Below, piece after piece: positions 54,088 through 63,358 of a stretch of 64,000 bases of DNA. Below the pieces are notes generated by a model, which was not told where the DNA came from, ran no database searches, and saw only the letters and a program-made list of their open reading frames with translations. Location: positions 1,426,001 through 1,490,000 of the forward strand of contig JADJPU010000001.1 in the NCBI GenBank assembly GCA_016713115.1, written 5' to 3'. Source of the DNA: Cellvibrionales bacterium. GTDB lineage: Bacteria; Pseudomonadota; Gammaproteobacteria; Pseudomonadales; UBA7239. Numbering within the stretch: the stretch's first letter is position 1; the number at the start of each line of letters is the position of its first letter. The translations under genes were made by a program, and so were the position numbers.

Positions 54088-55095
54088 ATGCAAAGCTCAA
54101 CTACAGAACTGTTGACGCCCAGACACATCGATGTCCAACAAATTTCTTCTACCCGTGCAAAAGTGGTGCTCGAGCCATTGGAGCGTGGCTTTGGTCATAC
54201 GCTGGGTAATGCGCTGCGTCGCATTTTGCTTTCCTCTATGCCGGGTTGCGCTATTGTTGAAGTGGAGATGGATGGCGTACTTCACGAGTTCAGCACTATT
54301 GCTGGCATTCAGGAAGATGTCATTGAAATTTTGCTCAATCTGAAAGGCGTTGCGGTTGTAATGCACGGCAACAAGGATCGTGCAGTTATCACGATCAACA
54401 AAAAAGGAGCAGGAGCAGTAACTGCAGCAGATATCCAAGTAGATGCTGATGTTGAGATCAAAAACCCAGAGCATGTTATTTGTCATATAAATAATGCTTC
54501 TGCGGCGGTGAGCATGCGCTTGATTGTGGCGCGCGGTATAGGTTATCAGCCTGCAGATAGCCATGCTGTAGGTGAAGATGAAAACCGTACTATTGGTCGT
54601 CTTCAACTGGACGCCTCATTCAGTCCGGTAGTGAGAATTTCTTACACGGTCGAGAGTGCGCGTGTTGAGCAGCGTACCGACCTTGATAAATTGATTATCG
54701 ACATGGAAACCAATGGGACAATTAACCCAGAGGAAGCTATTCGCCGTGCTGCCACTATTCTGCAGCAGCAGTTGGTAGTTTTTGTTGATTTGGAAAGTGA
54801 AAGAAAAGCGCGACCAGCAAAGCAACAAGATGATGTTGATCCTGTATTGTTGCGTCCTGTTGATGACTTGGAGTTGACTGTTCGCTCGGCAAACTGCCTA
54901 AAAGCAGAAAATATTTATTACATTGGCGACTTGATTCAACGCACCGAAGTTGAGCTGCTCAAAACACCAAATCTAGGCAAAAAATCGCTGACTGAAATTA
55001 AAGATATTTTGGCTTCTCGTGGCTTGTCTTTGGGCATGCGTCTTGAAAATTGGCCGCCAGCAGGTCTTCGTGGTGAAGACAGAGCAAGTGCCTAA
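54088..55095 (+). CDS. rpoA: DNA-directed RNA polymerase subunit alpha
   Basis: 335 residues. The N-terminal domain (LEPLERGFGHTLGNALRRILLSSMPG, parts, about 30-55) dimerises and nucleates polymerase assembly; a linker about 235-248 leads to the C-terminal domain with VRSANCLKAENIYYIGDLIQ, whose Arg contacts UP-element DNA, and NLGKKSLTEIKD. Both domains are complete. It lies in the alpha operon after rpsD. Confidence 0.98.
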   Translation: MQSSTTELLTPRHIDVQQISSTRAKVVLEPLERGFGHTLGNALRRILLSSMPGCAIVEVEMDGVLHEFSTIAGIQEDVIEILLNLKGVAVVMHGNKDRAVITINKKGAGAVTAADIQVDADVEIKNPEHVICHINNASAAVSMRLIVARGIGYQPADSHAVGEDENRTIGRLQLDASFSPVVRISYTVESARVEQRTDLDKLIIDMETNGTINPEEAIRRAATILQQQLVVFVDLESERKARPAKQQDDVDPVLLRPVDDLELTVRSANCLKAENIYYIGDLIQRTEVELLKTPNLGKKSLTEIKDILASRGLSLGMRLENWPPAGLRGEDRASA

Positions 55096-55138
55096 ATTTA
55101 TTTGAATTAGAAGTACCGCGCAATAAAAGGTAATCATC

Positions 55139-55546
55139 ATGCGTCACAGACTTAGCGGCAGACAACTTAATCGCACGAGCTCTCATCGTTCAGCGATGTT
55201 TCGTAATATGGCGGCGTCGTTGTTGGAACACGAAATCATCAAAACTACTTTGCCAAAAGCAAAAGAGCTGCGCCGTGTGGCTGAGCCTTTGATCACGCTG
55301 GGCAAACAAGATAGCGTTGCTAATCGTCGTTTGGCGTTTAGTCGTCTGCGCAGCAAAGTTGTTGTCGGCAAATTGTTTACTGAAATTGGCCCGCGTTATA
55401 GCGCGCGTCCAGGTGGCTATTTGCGCATCGTGAAATGTGGTTTTCGTACGGGTGACAAAGCGCCAATGGCATATGTTGAGCTGGTAAATCGCCCTGAGAA
55501 AGTAAAGGCTAGCGAAATCATAAATACTGAAAACGCTGCTGAATAG
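55139..55546 (+). CDS. rplQ: 50S ribosomal protein L17
   Basis: 135 residues. MRHRLSGRQLNRTSSHRSAMFRNMAASLL (parts) and AKELRRVAEPLITLGKQD are the signatures; a short tail follows the 118-residue core. Last gene of the alpha operon. Confidence 0.97.
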   Translation: MRHRLSGRQLNRTSSHRSAMFRNMAASLLEHEIIKTTLPKAKELRRVAEPLITLGKQDSVANRRLAFSRLRSKVVVGKLFTEIGPRYSARPGGYLRIVKCGFRTGDKAPMAYVELVNRPEKVKASEIINTENAAE

Positions 55547-55608
55547 TTTTTGCGTTTTATCTTCCTCAAACTCCGGTTTTTTTTGAAGTCGCCTGGGAGG
55601 TGCTTGCC

Positions 55609-56781
55609 ATGAAATCTTTTCATCCACCGGTAAGAACACTCTTAGGCCCCGGACCTTCTGATGTTAATCCTCGTGTGCTCGAGGCTTTGGCTAGACCTAC
55701 CATCGGCCATTTAGATCCTGCTTTCATTCATTTGATGGATGAAATCAAGCAGCTAATGCAATACGCGATGCAGACAAAAAATCGTCTGACTTTGCCAATT
55801 TCTGCTCCGGGTTCTGCGGGTATGGAAGCGGCGTTTGTGAATCTTGTTCCGCCGGGCGATAAAGTTATCGTATGCCAAAACGGTGTGTTTGGCGGTCGCA
55901 TGAAAGAAAATGTAGAGCGTTGCGGCGGCATTGCTGTAATGGTCATGGATACATGGGGACGCGCTGTCGATCCTCAGAAATTAGAAGATGCATTGAAAGC
56001 CAATCCAGATACAAAAGTTGTAGCGTTTGTACATGCCGAAACATCTACAGGCGTAATGTCAGATGCCAAAACATTATGCGAGATTGCTCAAAAATATGGC
56101 TGCTTAACAATCGTTGATGCGGTGACTTCACTGGGTGGTAGTGAATTGCGTGTAGATGATTGGGGTATTGATGCACTTTATTCAGGTTCACAAAAGTGTT
56201 TGTCTTGCACGCCAGGCATTTCACCAGCTAGCTTTAGTGATCGTGCTGTTGAAGTGATTGGCAAGCGCAACAGCAAGGTACAGAGCTGGTTCTTGGATAT
56301 GAATTTGGTAATGGGCTATTGGGGTGCTGGCGTCAAGCGCGCTTACCATCACACGGCACCAATCAACGCTTTGTACGCACTGCACGAGTCCTTGGTTATT
56401 CTGAAGGAAGAAGGTCTTGAGAAGGCGTGGGAGCGTCATTCGTTGCATCACAAGGCTTTGGTGGCTGGTGCTGAAGCAATGGGTCTGCAGTTGATCGTCC
56501 CTATCGGCGAGCGCTTGCCGCAATTGAATGTGATTACTGTGCCTGAAGGTATAGATGAAGCAGCTGTGCGTAAGGCGCTGCTTGATGCATACAGTATGGA
56601 AATTGGTGCTGGCTTAGGTGATTTGGCTGGTAAAGTCTGGCGTGTTGGTTTGATGGGCTTTGGCTGTAACCAAAAAAATGTGTTGTCAGTTTTAGGGGCG
56701 TTGGATGCGGTTTTATCCTCAATGAATGCGCCGATCAATTCAGGAAAAGCAGTTGCCGCAGCTATGGCGGCGTACGCCTAA
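55609..56781 (+). CDS. Class V PLP aminotransferase, alanine-glyoxylate type
   Basis: 390 residues of the alanine/serine-glyoxylate aminotransferase family. RTLLGPGPSDVNPRVLEALARPTIGHLDP start, VNLVPPGDKV, HAETSTGVMSDA, VDAVTSLGG, and the PLP-lysine motif SGSQKCLSCTPG (about 195-206) are all in the family order. The GGGAGG site precedes ATG 55609; an in-frame GTG at 55600 lies too close to it. Whether the donor is alanine or serine cannot be told by eye. It is the gene after rplQ and ends at a bidirectional terminator. Confidence 0.87.
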   Translation: MKSFHPPVRTLLGPGPSDVNPRVLEALARPTIGHLDPAFIHLMDEIKQLMQYAMQTKNRLTLPISAPGSAGMEAAFVNLVPPGDKVIVCQNGVFGGRMKENVERCGGIAVMVMDTWGRAVDPQKLEDALKANPDTKVVAFVHAETSTGVMSDAKTLCEIAQKYGCLTIVDAVTSLGGSELRVDDWGIDALYSGSQKCLSCTPGISPASFSDRAVEVIGKRNSKVQSWFLDMNLVMGYWGAGVKRAYHHTAPINALYALHESLVILKEEGLEKAWERHSLHHKALVAGAEAMGLQLIVPIGERLPQLNVITVPEGIDEAAVRKALLDAYSMEIGAGLGDLAGKVWRVGLMGFGCNQKNVLSVLGALDAVLSSMNAPINSGKAVAAAMAAYA

Positions 56782-56823
56782 GATATAAAAAATCAGTAAA
56801 GAAAGTTTGCTGGCAGCAATATG

Positions 56824-56848
56824 AAAGGCACCGAGAGGTGCCTTTTTT
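56824..56848. terminator. Bidirectional terminator after the aminotransferase gene
   Basis: AAAGGCACC and GGTGCCTTT form a nine-pair stem with a GAGA loop, followed by T6 on the plus strand and by three U (from AAA) on the minus strand. It lies between convergent genes. Confidence 0.85.
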
Positions 56849-56862
56849 GTGTCCGGTAACTT

Positions 56863-57315
56863 TCAATTGTTACCGTAAGGATTGGGAGCGGATGTGTTTT
56901 CAGCGGAATCATCTTTAAGGCCGTAAGCTTCACTCAGGGTGTGATTTATTTTGGGTGAATAATCTAAAGGCGGATTAATAACAATGCCCTGCCCAAGAAT
57001 AGGTGCAGATTTGTTGTCGTTGAGCAAAACGGGTTGGATATCAATATTGCCCAACTGCTGTGCGCTGGAAGCGAGATAGTCGTGCAAGTCGCGATAGTTG
57101 CGCGTCAAGTTACTGACAAGTGCAGCGGTGTGTGTGAAGTGTTCTGCAACTTGCGTATTTTTTTGTTGCAGCTTCTGCTCGGCTTCTTGTAGTTGGGTTT
57201 CCATATTGCGCTGACTGCTGGGGCGAAACAAGCGCGTCGCTAATACGCCAATCGCAATGCCGAGAGCGCCGCTACACAGTGCGATTAAAACGGTGTCGGT
57301 CATTTGAGTATCCAT
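56863..57315 (-). CDS. YhcB/ZapG-like DUF1043 membrane protein
   Basis: About 150 residues from ATG 57315, which has GGAG seven bases upstream. One N-terminal membrane helix (TVLIALCSGALGIAIGVLATRLF, about 7-29) is followed by a coiled coil (METQLQEAEQKLQQKNTQVAEHF) and the motif LVSNLTRNYRDLHDYLASSAQQL, which is the family hallmark. Homologues link cell elongation and division at the inner membrane. The C-terminal 60 residues are loose and end NPYGNN. Gene context (ybbP side) is not the usual degQ/rplM one, so the exact name is uncertain. Confidence 0.8.
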   Translation of the reverse strand: MDTQMTDTVLIALCSGALGIAIGVLATRLFRPSSQRNMETQLQEAEQKLQQKNTQVAEHFTHTAALVSNLTRNYRDLHDYLASSAQQLGNIDIQPVLLNDNKSAPILGQGIVINPPLDYSPKINHTLSEAYGLKDDSAENTSAPNPYGNN

Positions 57316-57414
57316 GAAGTAACTCCAAAATAATGCGTGATTAAAAATAGCGACTGTGCGCGTGAGGATAATGGAATCATGCGCTGCGAGCAAAGCGCAT
57401 GACGAACACTGCAA

Positions 57415-59919
57415 TCAAGATTGTTGCATGGACTCGCGCAAAACCAGTATTGGTGGTGTGTTGACGGCGCGATAGCAGAACAGCGTGCCGACGCAACCGA
57501 TAAGTAGTGTCGCTATCATCGGAGTGATGAGCCACAGCCATGGGTGTGCAATAAACTCCATTTTGAATAAGTAGGTTTGCAGTGCCCATGCGGTGAGTTC
57601 TGCGCCAGCGGCGGCAAGTAGTCCGGCAATAGCGCCGACCACAGTAAACTCCACGATTAGGCTGCCCAAAATCAGTTTTTGTTTTGCGCCCAGTGTGCGT
57701 AATAGGGCGCTTTCGTGTAATTTTTGATCGATGCCAGCACGCAAGCAGGCGATCAACACAAGAAAGCCAGCACCCAAAACGAGCAATAGGATGATTTCAA
57801 CGGCGAGGCTGACTCGTTGCACGATGGTTTGCACGCGCGCCAGCAAATCGTCAACGGGATAAGCTGTGATGGCAGGGTACTGGCGCAGCACCCGTGCGAG
57901 TGCTGCTTCTTGAGTTTCGTTGCGGTAAAGGCTGGTCATCCAAGTGGCGTTGTACTGCGTTGCGTCGTCCAAAATATGCGGTGGAAAGAGAAAGTAGAAA
58001 TTGGGCGTCATGCGATCCCAGTCCACAGAGCGAATACTGGCGACGAAGGCTGGCAGCGTTTTATCGCCGATAGTGAAGTTCACTTTGTCGCCTAATTGCA
58101 GGTGCAGTTTTTTGGCGAGTCCTTGTTCAACAGAAACGGGTGCGGCTTGATCGAGATTTATCGTGCTGGGCCAAGTGCCGCTAATGATGGCGTTATTGGC
58201 GGGCAGTGTGTTGCTCCAGCTGAGGTTCAAATCGCGATACACCGCATTGACGCTTTCATCAAACAAGTCTGTGGCGCGTTGACCGTTGATGGTGGTCAGC
58301 CGACCGCGCACCATGGGAAATAATTCAGACGGTGCTAGCGCAATACTGTCCAAGGCTGTGCGCAAAGGTTTGACTTCATCGGGAGCGATGTTGATCAAAA
58401 AAACATTGGGTGCATCCGCTGGCACCTGCATTTTCCATTCGTTGAGCAAGGAGCTGCGTATCAACACCATGACGGACAGCAGCATAAAGCCGATGCTAAA
58501 CACACTGATTTGTAGCAGCGATAGCCAGCGCTGGCGCAGGATATTGGCGATACCCAAACGCCAAATGCTGCCGGCATAGTGGCTGAAGTAGCGGCTGGTG
58601 TGGAGCAGCAACCCGCTAATGAGTCCGACCATGACCATCAGAATCAGCGTGCCACCCGCCAATAGTGCGGCCAATGAAACGCTACGGCTGTAAAGCAAAA
58701 GCAGCAGGGCAATACCAGGGATGGCGGGCCAGAGGGTGTGAAAGTGGGTGTTGCTGTCTGAGTCGCTGCGCAGGGCGCGCCAAGGCGGAGTATTTACTAG
58801 GCGTAAGAATGATGGGTAGGTAAAGGTCAGTAGACAGATGAAGCTGGTCGCGGCGCCCATCGCAAAAGGCTGCCAGCCTGACGGTGGTAAATCGACGGGT
58901 ATCCAGTCGCCCATCGCGATAAAAAAAGCTTGTTGTAGTAGCCACGCAGGAACAAAGCCAATAGCCGTGGCGAGTAGCCACAGTGCACCCAATTGCCAGC
59001 GCTGCAGTGCCAATATTTGTCCACGCGTAGCGCCAAGGGTTTTGAGGACGGCCACGGCATCGGCGTGGCGGTGACAGTAGCGCTGTGCTGAGAACGCGGT
59101 GGCTAGTGCGGCCAAGAGTACGCCCAAACTGCCCGCGAGTCGCAAAAATAGGGTGGCTTTATCGAGCGCGCTGGCGATGCCCGGTTGGTTGTCTTGCAGG
59201 GTTACCACGCGCGCGTTTTGCGGAAGCTGCGGCTTGAGTGGCGCGAAGTAAGCATCTAGCTGTTGCGAGCTGCCGGCAAACAGGTAGCGATATTCAGCGC
59301 GACTGCCGGGAATGAGCAGGCCAGTAGCGGGTAGGTCGGCGGCAGCAATCATTACCCGCATCCCCATGCCGTAGAAGCTGCTGCCCGCATCGCCTTCGCG
59401 CGTGAGCACACCACTGATCACCAGCTGACTGTTGCCGATATCTATGGAGGAGCCAATGGTCACATCCAATTGGTTGAGAATATTGGCATCCACCCATGCG
59501 GTGCCAAGGGCAGGGCCGTGCCGCAGCGTGGCTGTATTGCCTTGCGTATCGCGCACTTCTAAGGAGCCGCGCAAGGGGTAATTGGGCGATACGGCTTTGA
59601 GTGAAACCAAGGCGGATCTATCGCCAGTGCTGGCGTATGCCATGGTGGGAAACATAATGGTTTCAGCCACTTGCAGCGCATGGGGGCGTGCATTGTCCAA
59701 CACCTGTGCAGGCAGAGGGTCGCTGAGTTGGACGACGCGATCAGCCCCTAAATAGGCGCTGGCTTCTCCTGCCAGTGCTTTTTGCAGGCGGTCGGCGAAC
59801 AAGTCGATGCCCGTTACGATACTTACACCGAGTACCAGCGCTGCAAACAACAAGCCCAGTTCCCCGCCGCGCCATTCACGCCGTATTGTGCGCCACGCTA
59901 GCGAGCTGTTCGTTCTCAT
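57415..59919 (-). CDS. ybbP: ABC transporter permease, YbbP type
   Basis: 834 residues with the double FtsX/MacB-type permease layout: a helix near 15-38, a large periplasmic domain, helices about 250-430, a second periplasmic domain and three C-terminal helices (about 700-830). ILLLVLGAGFLVLIACLRAGIDQKLHESALLRTLGAKQKLILGS carries the FtsX-type cytoplasmic loop. ATG 59919 overlaps the ybbA stop by four bases. Type VII ABC systems of this sort work mechanically rather than as transporters; in E. coli ybbA-ybbP sit beside tesA exactly as here, with unclear substrate. Confidence 0.9.
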   Translation of the reverse strand: MRTNSSLAWRTIRREWRGGELGLLFAALVLGVSIVTGIDLFADRLQKALAGEASAYLGADRVVQLSDPLPAQVLDNARPHALQVAETIMFPTMAYASTGDRSALVSLKAVSPNYPLRGSLEVRDTQGNTATLRHGPALGTAWVDANILNQLDVTIGSSIDIGNSQLVISGVLTREGDAGSSFYGMGMRVMIAAADLPATGLLIPGSRAEYRYLFAGSSQQLDAYFAPLKPQLPQNARVVTLQDNQPGIASALDKATLFLRLAGSLGVLLAALATAFSAQRYCHRHADAVAVLKTLGATRGQILALQRWQLGALWLLATAIGFVPAWLLQQAFFIAMGDWIPVDLPPSGWQPFAMGAATSFICLLTFTYPSFLRLVNTPPWRALRSDSDSNTHFHTLWPAIPGIALLLLLYSRSVSLAALLAGGTLILMVMVGLISGLLLHTSRYFSHYAGSIWRLGIANILRQRWLSLLQISVFSIGFMLLSVMVLIRSSLLNEWKMQVPADAPNVFLINIAPDEVKPLRTALDSIALAPSELFPMVRGRLTTINGQRATDLFDESVNAVYRDLNLSWSNTLPANNAIISGTWPSTINLDQAAPVSVEQGLAKKLHLQLGDKVNFTIGDKTLPAFVASIRSVDWDRMTPNFYFLFPPHILDDATQYNATWMTSLYRNETQEAALARVLRQYPAITAYPVDDLLARVQTIVQRVSLAVEIILLLVLGAGFLVLIACLRAGIDQKLHESALLRTLGAKQKLILGSLIVEFTVVGAIAGLLAAAGAELTAWALQTYLFKMEFIAHPWLWLITPMIATLLIGCVGTLFCYRAVNTPPILVLRESMQQS

Positions 59920-60608
59920 GGCTGTACGGCCGTGGATAACTGCCCGCCTTCCATGCGCCATTGTTGTTGGCAGCGTGCGGCGAGTCGCTCGTCATGGGTG
60001 ACAAGGATCAGCGTGGTACCGCTGTCTTGGTTGAGGCTAAACAGCAAATCAGCGATTTGATGAGCGGTTTTGCTATCGAGGTTGCCGGTGGGTTCATCGG
60101 CAAACAAGATGGCAGGTTGACCGGCGAAGGCGCGCGCCAGCGCTACTCGCTGTTGTTCACCACCCGACAGCGTGCGCGGGTAATGATGCAGGCGCTGCGA
60201 CAGCCCAACGCGTGCGAGGAAGTCCTTTGCCAGTTGCTCACAGCGGGTCTGCGTGTCGATTTGGCGCAGCTCCAAGGGCAACATCACATTTTCCAGCGCG
60301 GTCAGTGATGGCAGCAATTGAAAGTTCTGAAACACAAAGCCTACTTTTTCTGCGCGCAATACTGCTTTTTCTTCTTCATTGAGCGAGAGCAGCGGGCGAC
60401 CAGCCAAACGAATCTCGCCGCTGCTCGGCGCATCCAAGCCTGCCAACAAGCCCAGTAAGGTGGATTTGCCAGAGCCGGAAGTGCCGACGATTGCAACGCT
60501 CTCGCCCGCTTGCACGGTGAGATTGATGTCACTCAGCAACACCAAATCTTCATCGGGCATGGTGACAGTTTTGCCGAGCTGGCGAACTTGCAAAATAGGT
60601 TGCGACAT
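59916..60608 (-). CDS. ybbA: ABC transporter ATP-binding protein, YbbA type
   Basis: 230 residues of the LolD/MacB-like ATPase class. Walker A GTSGSGKSTLLGLLAGLD (about 43-60), Q-loop VFQNFQLLPSLTALENVMLPLE, signature LSGGEQQRVALARAF (about 145-159), Walker B ILFADEPTGNLD and switch VTHDERLA. ATG 60608 (MSQPILQVRQLGK) is preferred to an upstream codon. Divergent from tesA. Confidence 0.92.
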   Translation of the reverse strand: MSQPILQVRQLGKTVTMPDEDLVLLSDINLTVQAGESVAIVGTSGSGKSTLLGLLAGLDAPSSGEIRLAGRPLLSLNEEEKAVLRAEKVGFVFQNFQLLPSLTALENVMLPLELRQIDTQTRCEQLAKDFLARVGLSQRLHHYPRTLSGGEQQRVALARAFAGQPAILFADEPTGNLDSKTAHQIADLLFSLNQDSGTTLILVTHDERLAARCQQQWRMEGGQLSTAVQP

Positions 60609-60684
60609 GAGAATCAATATCTGCTTATAGAAAACAGTAGGGTACTATAGGCGCGCTCGATTGCGTGTCCATTAGGTAATTGTC

Positions 60685-61302
60685 GTGTTGAAGAAACTCC
60701 CCTTGTGCGGGCTGCTATTGTTTTATTTTTTAAGTTTTATTTTTTTGTCGATGCCGGCGCGCGCCGCAACTGTGTTGGTGTTCGGCGATAGTCTCAGCGC
60801 GGCTTACGGTATGCGGCAAGAAGAGGGCTGGGTCGCTCTGCTACAAAACAACTTATCCGAACATCGTTTTGTGAATGAGTCGATCAGTGGTGAAATCAGT
60901 GCTAACGGTTTGAAACGATTGCCGGATGCCTTGAAAAAACATAAGCCCGATGTGCTGGTTTTGGAGTTGGGTGCCAACGATGGCTTGCGCGGCATGCCTT
61001 TGTCTGCACTGCAGAGTAATTTGCAGTTGATGATCAATATGGGTAAGCAAGCGGGTTGCCGTATTTTGTTGTTGGGTGTGCAGTTGCCGCCCAATTACGG
61101 TGTGCGCTATGGCCGTGAGTTTGCGGAGATATATCCGCGCTTGGCGCAGAAAAATAGAATTAAGGTGATTCCATTTTTTCTGCAAGATATCTCCGGTGAT
61201 ATTGCACATTTTCAGCCGGATCAGTTGCATCCAACCGCGCAAGCGCAGCCAGATATTATGGCGACAGTGCGCCCTATTTTGTTGTCGCTATTGAGCGAGT
61301 AG
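60685..61302 (+). CDS. tesA: Arylesterase/acyl-CoA thioesterase I/lysophospholipase L1
   Basis: 205 residues from GTG 60685, with a signal peptide (hydrophobic about 8-23, cleavage near ARA-A) for the periplasm. SGNH blocks: FGDSLSAAYG (Ser nucleophile about 36), GANDGLRG (Asn), and DQLHPTAQAQ (Asp/His). The tesA-ybbA-ybbP arrangement is that of E. coli, which supports the name. bioA begins three bases downstream. Confidence 0.93.
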   Translation: MLKKLPLCGLLLFYFLSFIFLSMPARAATVLVFGDSLSAAYGMRQEEGWVALLQNNLSEHRFVNESISGEISANGLKRLPDALKKHKPDVLVLELGANDGLRGMPLSALQSNLQLMINMGKQAGCRILLLGVQLPPNYGVRYGREFAEIYPRLAQKNRIKVIPFFLQDISGDIAHFQPDQLHPTAQAQPDIMATVRPILLSLLSE

Positions 61303-61304
61303 TT

Positions 61305-62585
61305 GTGAAAGATATTGCGACAATATTGGAGCTGGATGAAAAACATGTCTGGCATCCTTATGCGGGTATTGATAACAAGCATCCAGTATACGCAGTGCAA
61401 TCTGCGCAAGGCTGTGTATTGTGTTTGACAGATGGCCGTGAATTGCTTGACGGCATGTCATCTTGGTGGAGTGCAATTCACGGCTACAACCATCCCGTAT
61501 TGAATGCGGCGCTTGTCGAACAAACACAGATAATGGCGCATGTGATGTTTGGCGGATTAACACATGAACCGGCGGTGACGCTGGCGAAAACATTGGCAGA
61601 TATTTCGCCAACACCTTTGCAGCGTGTATTTTTTTCTGATTCTGGTTCGGTTGCAGTCGAAGTGGCGCTGAAAATGGCGCTGCAATATTGGCAGGGTAAG
61701 CGAACTAAGTTTGTTAGCTTGTCTGGCGGTTACCACGGCGACACTTTTGCCGCCATGAGTGTGTGTGATCCTGTTACTGGCATGCACCATTTGTTTTCAA
61801 ATGTGCTAGGGCAGCAGTATTTTGTACCAAGGCCTGCTTGTCGGTTTGGTGAGCCATGTGCTGAAGCCGATACAGTGTTACTAAAAAAACTATTGCAGCA
61901 GGAAGGAAAGAATATTGCTGCGGTGATTTTGGAACCTATCGCGCAAGGTGCAGGTGGGATGTGGTTTTACTCGGCAGATTATCTGCGGCGCGTGCGTGCG
62001 CTGTGTGATGAGCATGGCGTGCTGTTGATTGCTGATGAAATCGCCACGGGGTTTGGTCGCACCGGAAAGCTATTTGCTTGTGAGTATGCAGACATTGCGC
62101 CGGATATTTTATGTGTTGGCAAAGCGCTGACAGGCGGCTACATGACGCTCGCAGCAACCCTCACGACGGATGCAGTCGCAAAACAGATTTGTGCCAGTGA
62201 AAGTGGTGTGCTGATGCACGGCCCCACTTTTATGGCGAATCCATTGGCGTGCAGCGTTGCCAATGCCAGCATCGGTTTGTTACTGGCGCAAGATTGGCAT
62301 GCGGAAGTTACGCGCATTGAAAAGCAGTTGCAGGGTGGTTTGTCTGTTTTGCGTGGAAAGCATGGTGTGGCGGATGTGCGCGTCTTGGGTGCTATTGGTG
62401 TAGTAGAGTTGGATGAGGCTGTCGACATGAAAAAAATACAGCCGATGTTTGTAGAAAAAGGCGTATGGATTCGCCCGTTTGGCAAGCTGATCTATATCAT
62501 GCCTCCGTACATAATTGACAATGCGCGTTTGAACACACTAATCCTAAAAATGATTGAAGTGATTGAGGAGTATTTGCATGGCTGA
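61305..62585 (+). CDS. bioA: Adenosylmethionine-8-amino-7-oxononanoate aminotransferase
   Basis: 426 residues, class III PLP aminotransferase of biotin synthesis that uses S-adenosylmethionine as amino donor. ELDEKHVWHPYAGI start, MSSWWSAIHGYNHP, FFSDSGSVAVEVALKMA, the PLP-binding DEIATGFGRTGKLFACEYADIAPDILCVGKALTGGYM with its lysine (about 270), and HGPTFMANPLACSVANAS are typical of BioA. Start GTG 61305. Other bio genes are not in the window. Overlaps the next gene by eight bases. Confidence 0.94.
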   Translation: MKDIATILELDEKHVWHPYAGIDNKHPVYAVQSAQGCVLCLTDGRELLDGMSSWWSAIHGYNHPVLNAALVEQTQIMAHVMFGGLTHEPAVTLAKTLADISPTPLQRVFFSDSGSVAVEVALKMALQYWQGKRTKFVSLSGGYHGDTFAAMSVCDPVTGMHHLFSNVLGQQYFVPRPACRFGEPCAEADTVLLKKLLQQEGKNIAAVILEPIAQGAGGMWFYSADYLRRVRALCDEHGVLLIADEIATGFGRTGKLFACEYADIAPDILCVGKALTGGYMTLAATLTTDAVAKQICASESGVLMHGPTFMANPLACSVANASIGLLLAQDWHAEVTRIEKQLQGGLSVLRGKHGVADVRVLGAIGVVELDEAVDMKKIQPMFVEKGVWIRPFGKLIYIMPPYIIDNARLNTLILKMIEVIEEYLHG

Positions 62586-62952
62586 GTTGTACTTGATAAT
62601 CAAACAAGCACATATGCTGTTTGCGGCGGTTTCATTGGTTTCTTTTTTAGCGCGCAGCGGTTTGAAATTTGCCGGTTCGTCGTTGCTGAACAAAAAGCCA
62701 GTTAAAGTCTTGCCACATATCAATGACAGTTTGCTGTTGGTTTGCGGTGTCGCATTGGCGGTAATTGCAGGAATCAATCCGCTGATACAGCACTGGCTGT
62801 TGGCAAAGTTGGTGCTATTAGTGGCTTATATCGCCAGCGGTTTATATGTCATGAAGTGGAGTAGAAACAATACTGCTCGTGCTGGCGGCGTGTTGGTGGC
62901 CTTATTGTGCTTTATGGGGATGGGCTTTCTTGCGGCGGTTAAACCGTTTTAA
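62578..62952 (+). CDS. SirB2-like membrane protein
   Basis: About 124 residues with four hydrophobic helices (about 10-28, 45-63, 70-92, 100-120). AELYLIIKQAHMLFAAVSLVSFLARSGLKF and the HINDSLLLVCGVALA loop fit the SirB2 family (invasion gene expression up-regulator), small membrane proteins of unclear function. Translationally coupled to bioA by overlap. Confidence 0.78.
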   Translation: MAELYLIIKQAHMLFAAVSLVSFLARSGLKFAGSSLLNKKPVKVLPHINDSLLLVCGVALAVIAGINPLIQHWLLAKLVLLVAYIASGLYVMKWSRNNTARAGGVLVALLCFMGMGFLAAVKPF

Positions 62953-62963
62953 TGGGGTGGCAT

Positions 62964-63282
62964 ATGCAAAAAGCAGCAGCTGATTGAAAACATTGTGCGT
63001 GAAAAGTTATCGCCGGAATATTTAGAGCTCGTCAATGAAAGCTATATGCACAGCGTGCCGCCGGGCAGTGAATCACACTTCAAGTTGGTGTTGGTCTCTG
63101 CGCAGTTTTCTGAGTTGCGCTCGGTGGCGCGACACCAAAAAATCTACGCCGCGCTGGGCGAAGTGATGCAGCAAATTCACGCCTTGGCACTGCACACCTA
63201 CACACCAGAGGAATGGCAGGCACAGGGTGTGGCACCTGCCTCACCGCAGTGCTTGGGTGGCAGCAAGCACGATCAGCGTTAA
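62964..63282 (+). CDS. bolA: BolA family protein, with N-terminal frameshift
   Basis: The body LELVNESYMHSVPPGSESHFKLVLVSAQFSELRSVARHQKIYAALG (parts) and IHALALHTYTPEEW is the BolA signature with its HSVPPGSESHFK motif and conserved His. The ATG at 62964 is followed by TGA in its own frame after seven codons. Removing one A from the A5 run at 62968-62972 gives MQKQQLIENIVREKLSPEY, a good BolA start and 105 residues. Alternatively translation begins at GTG 62995. BolA acts with glutaredoxins in iron-sulfur handling and affects cell shape. Confidence 0.88.
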
Positions 63283-63358
63283 CTGAGTGCTATCGCCTAG
63301 CGGTTTTTACCCAAGGGGCTAACGGTTTTTGCGGGTAGTTTTGCTTGTGCGTTCTGTA

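Noticed and set aside
55547..55600. Terminator after rplQ at the T8 run
   Set aside because: The sequence before the T8 run does not form a convincing GC-rich stem, so the alpha operon may continue into the aminotransferase gene.
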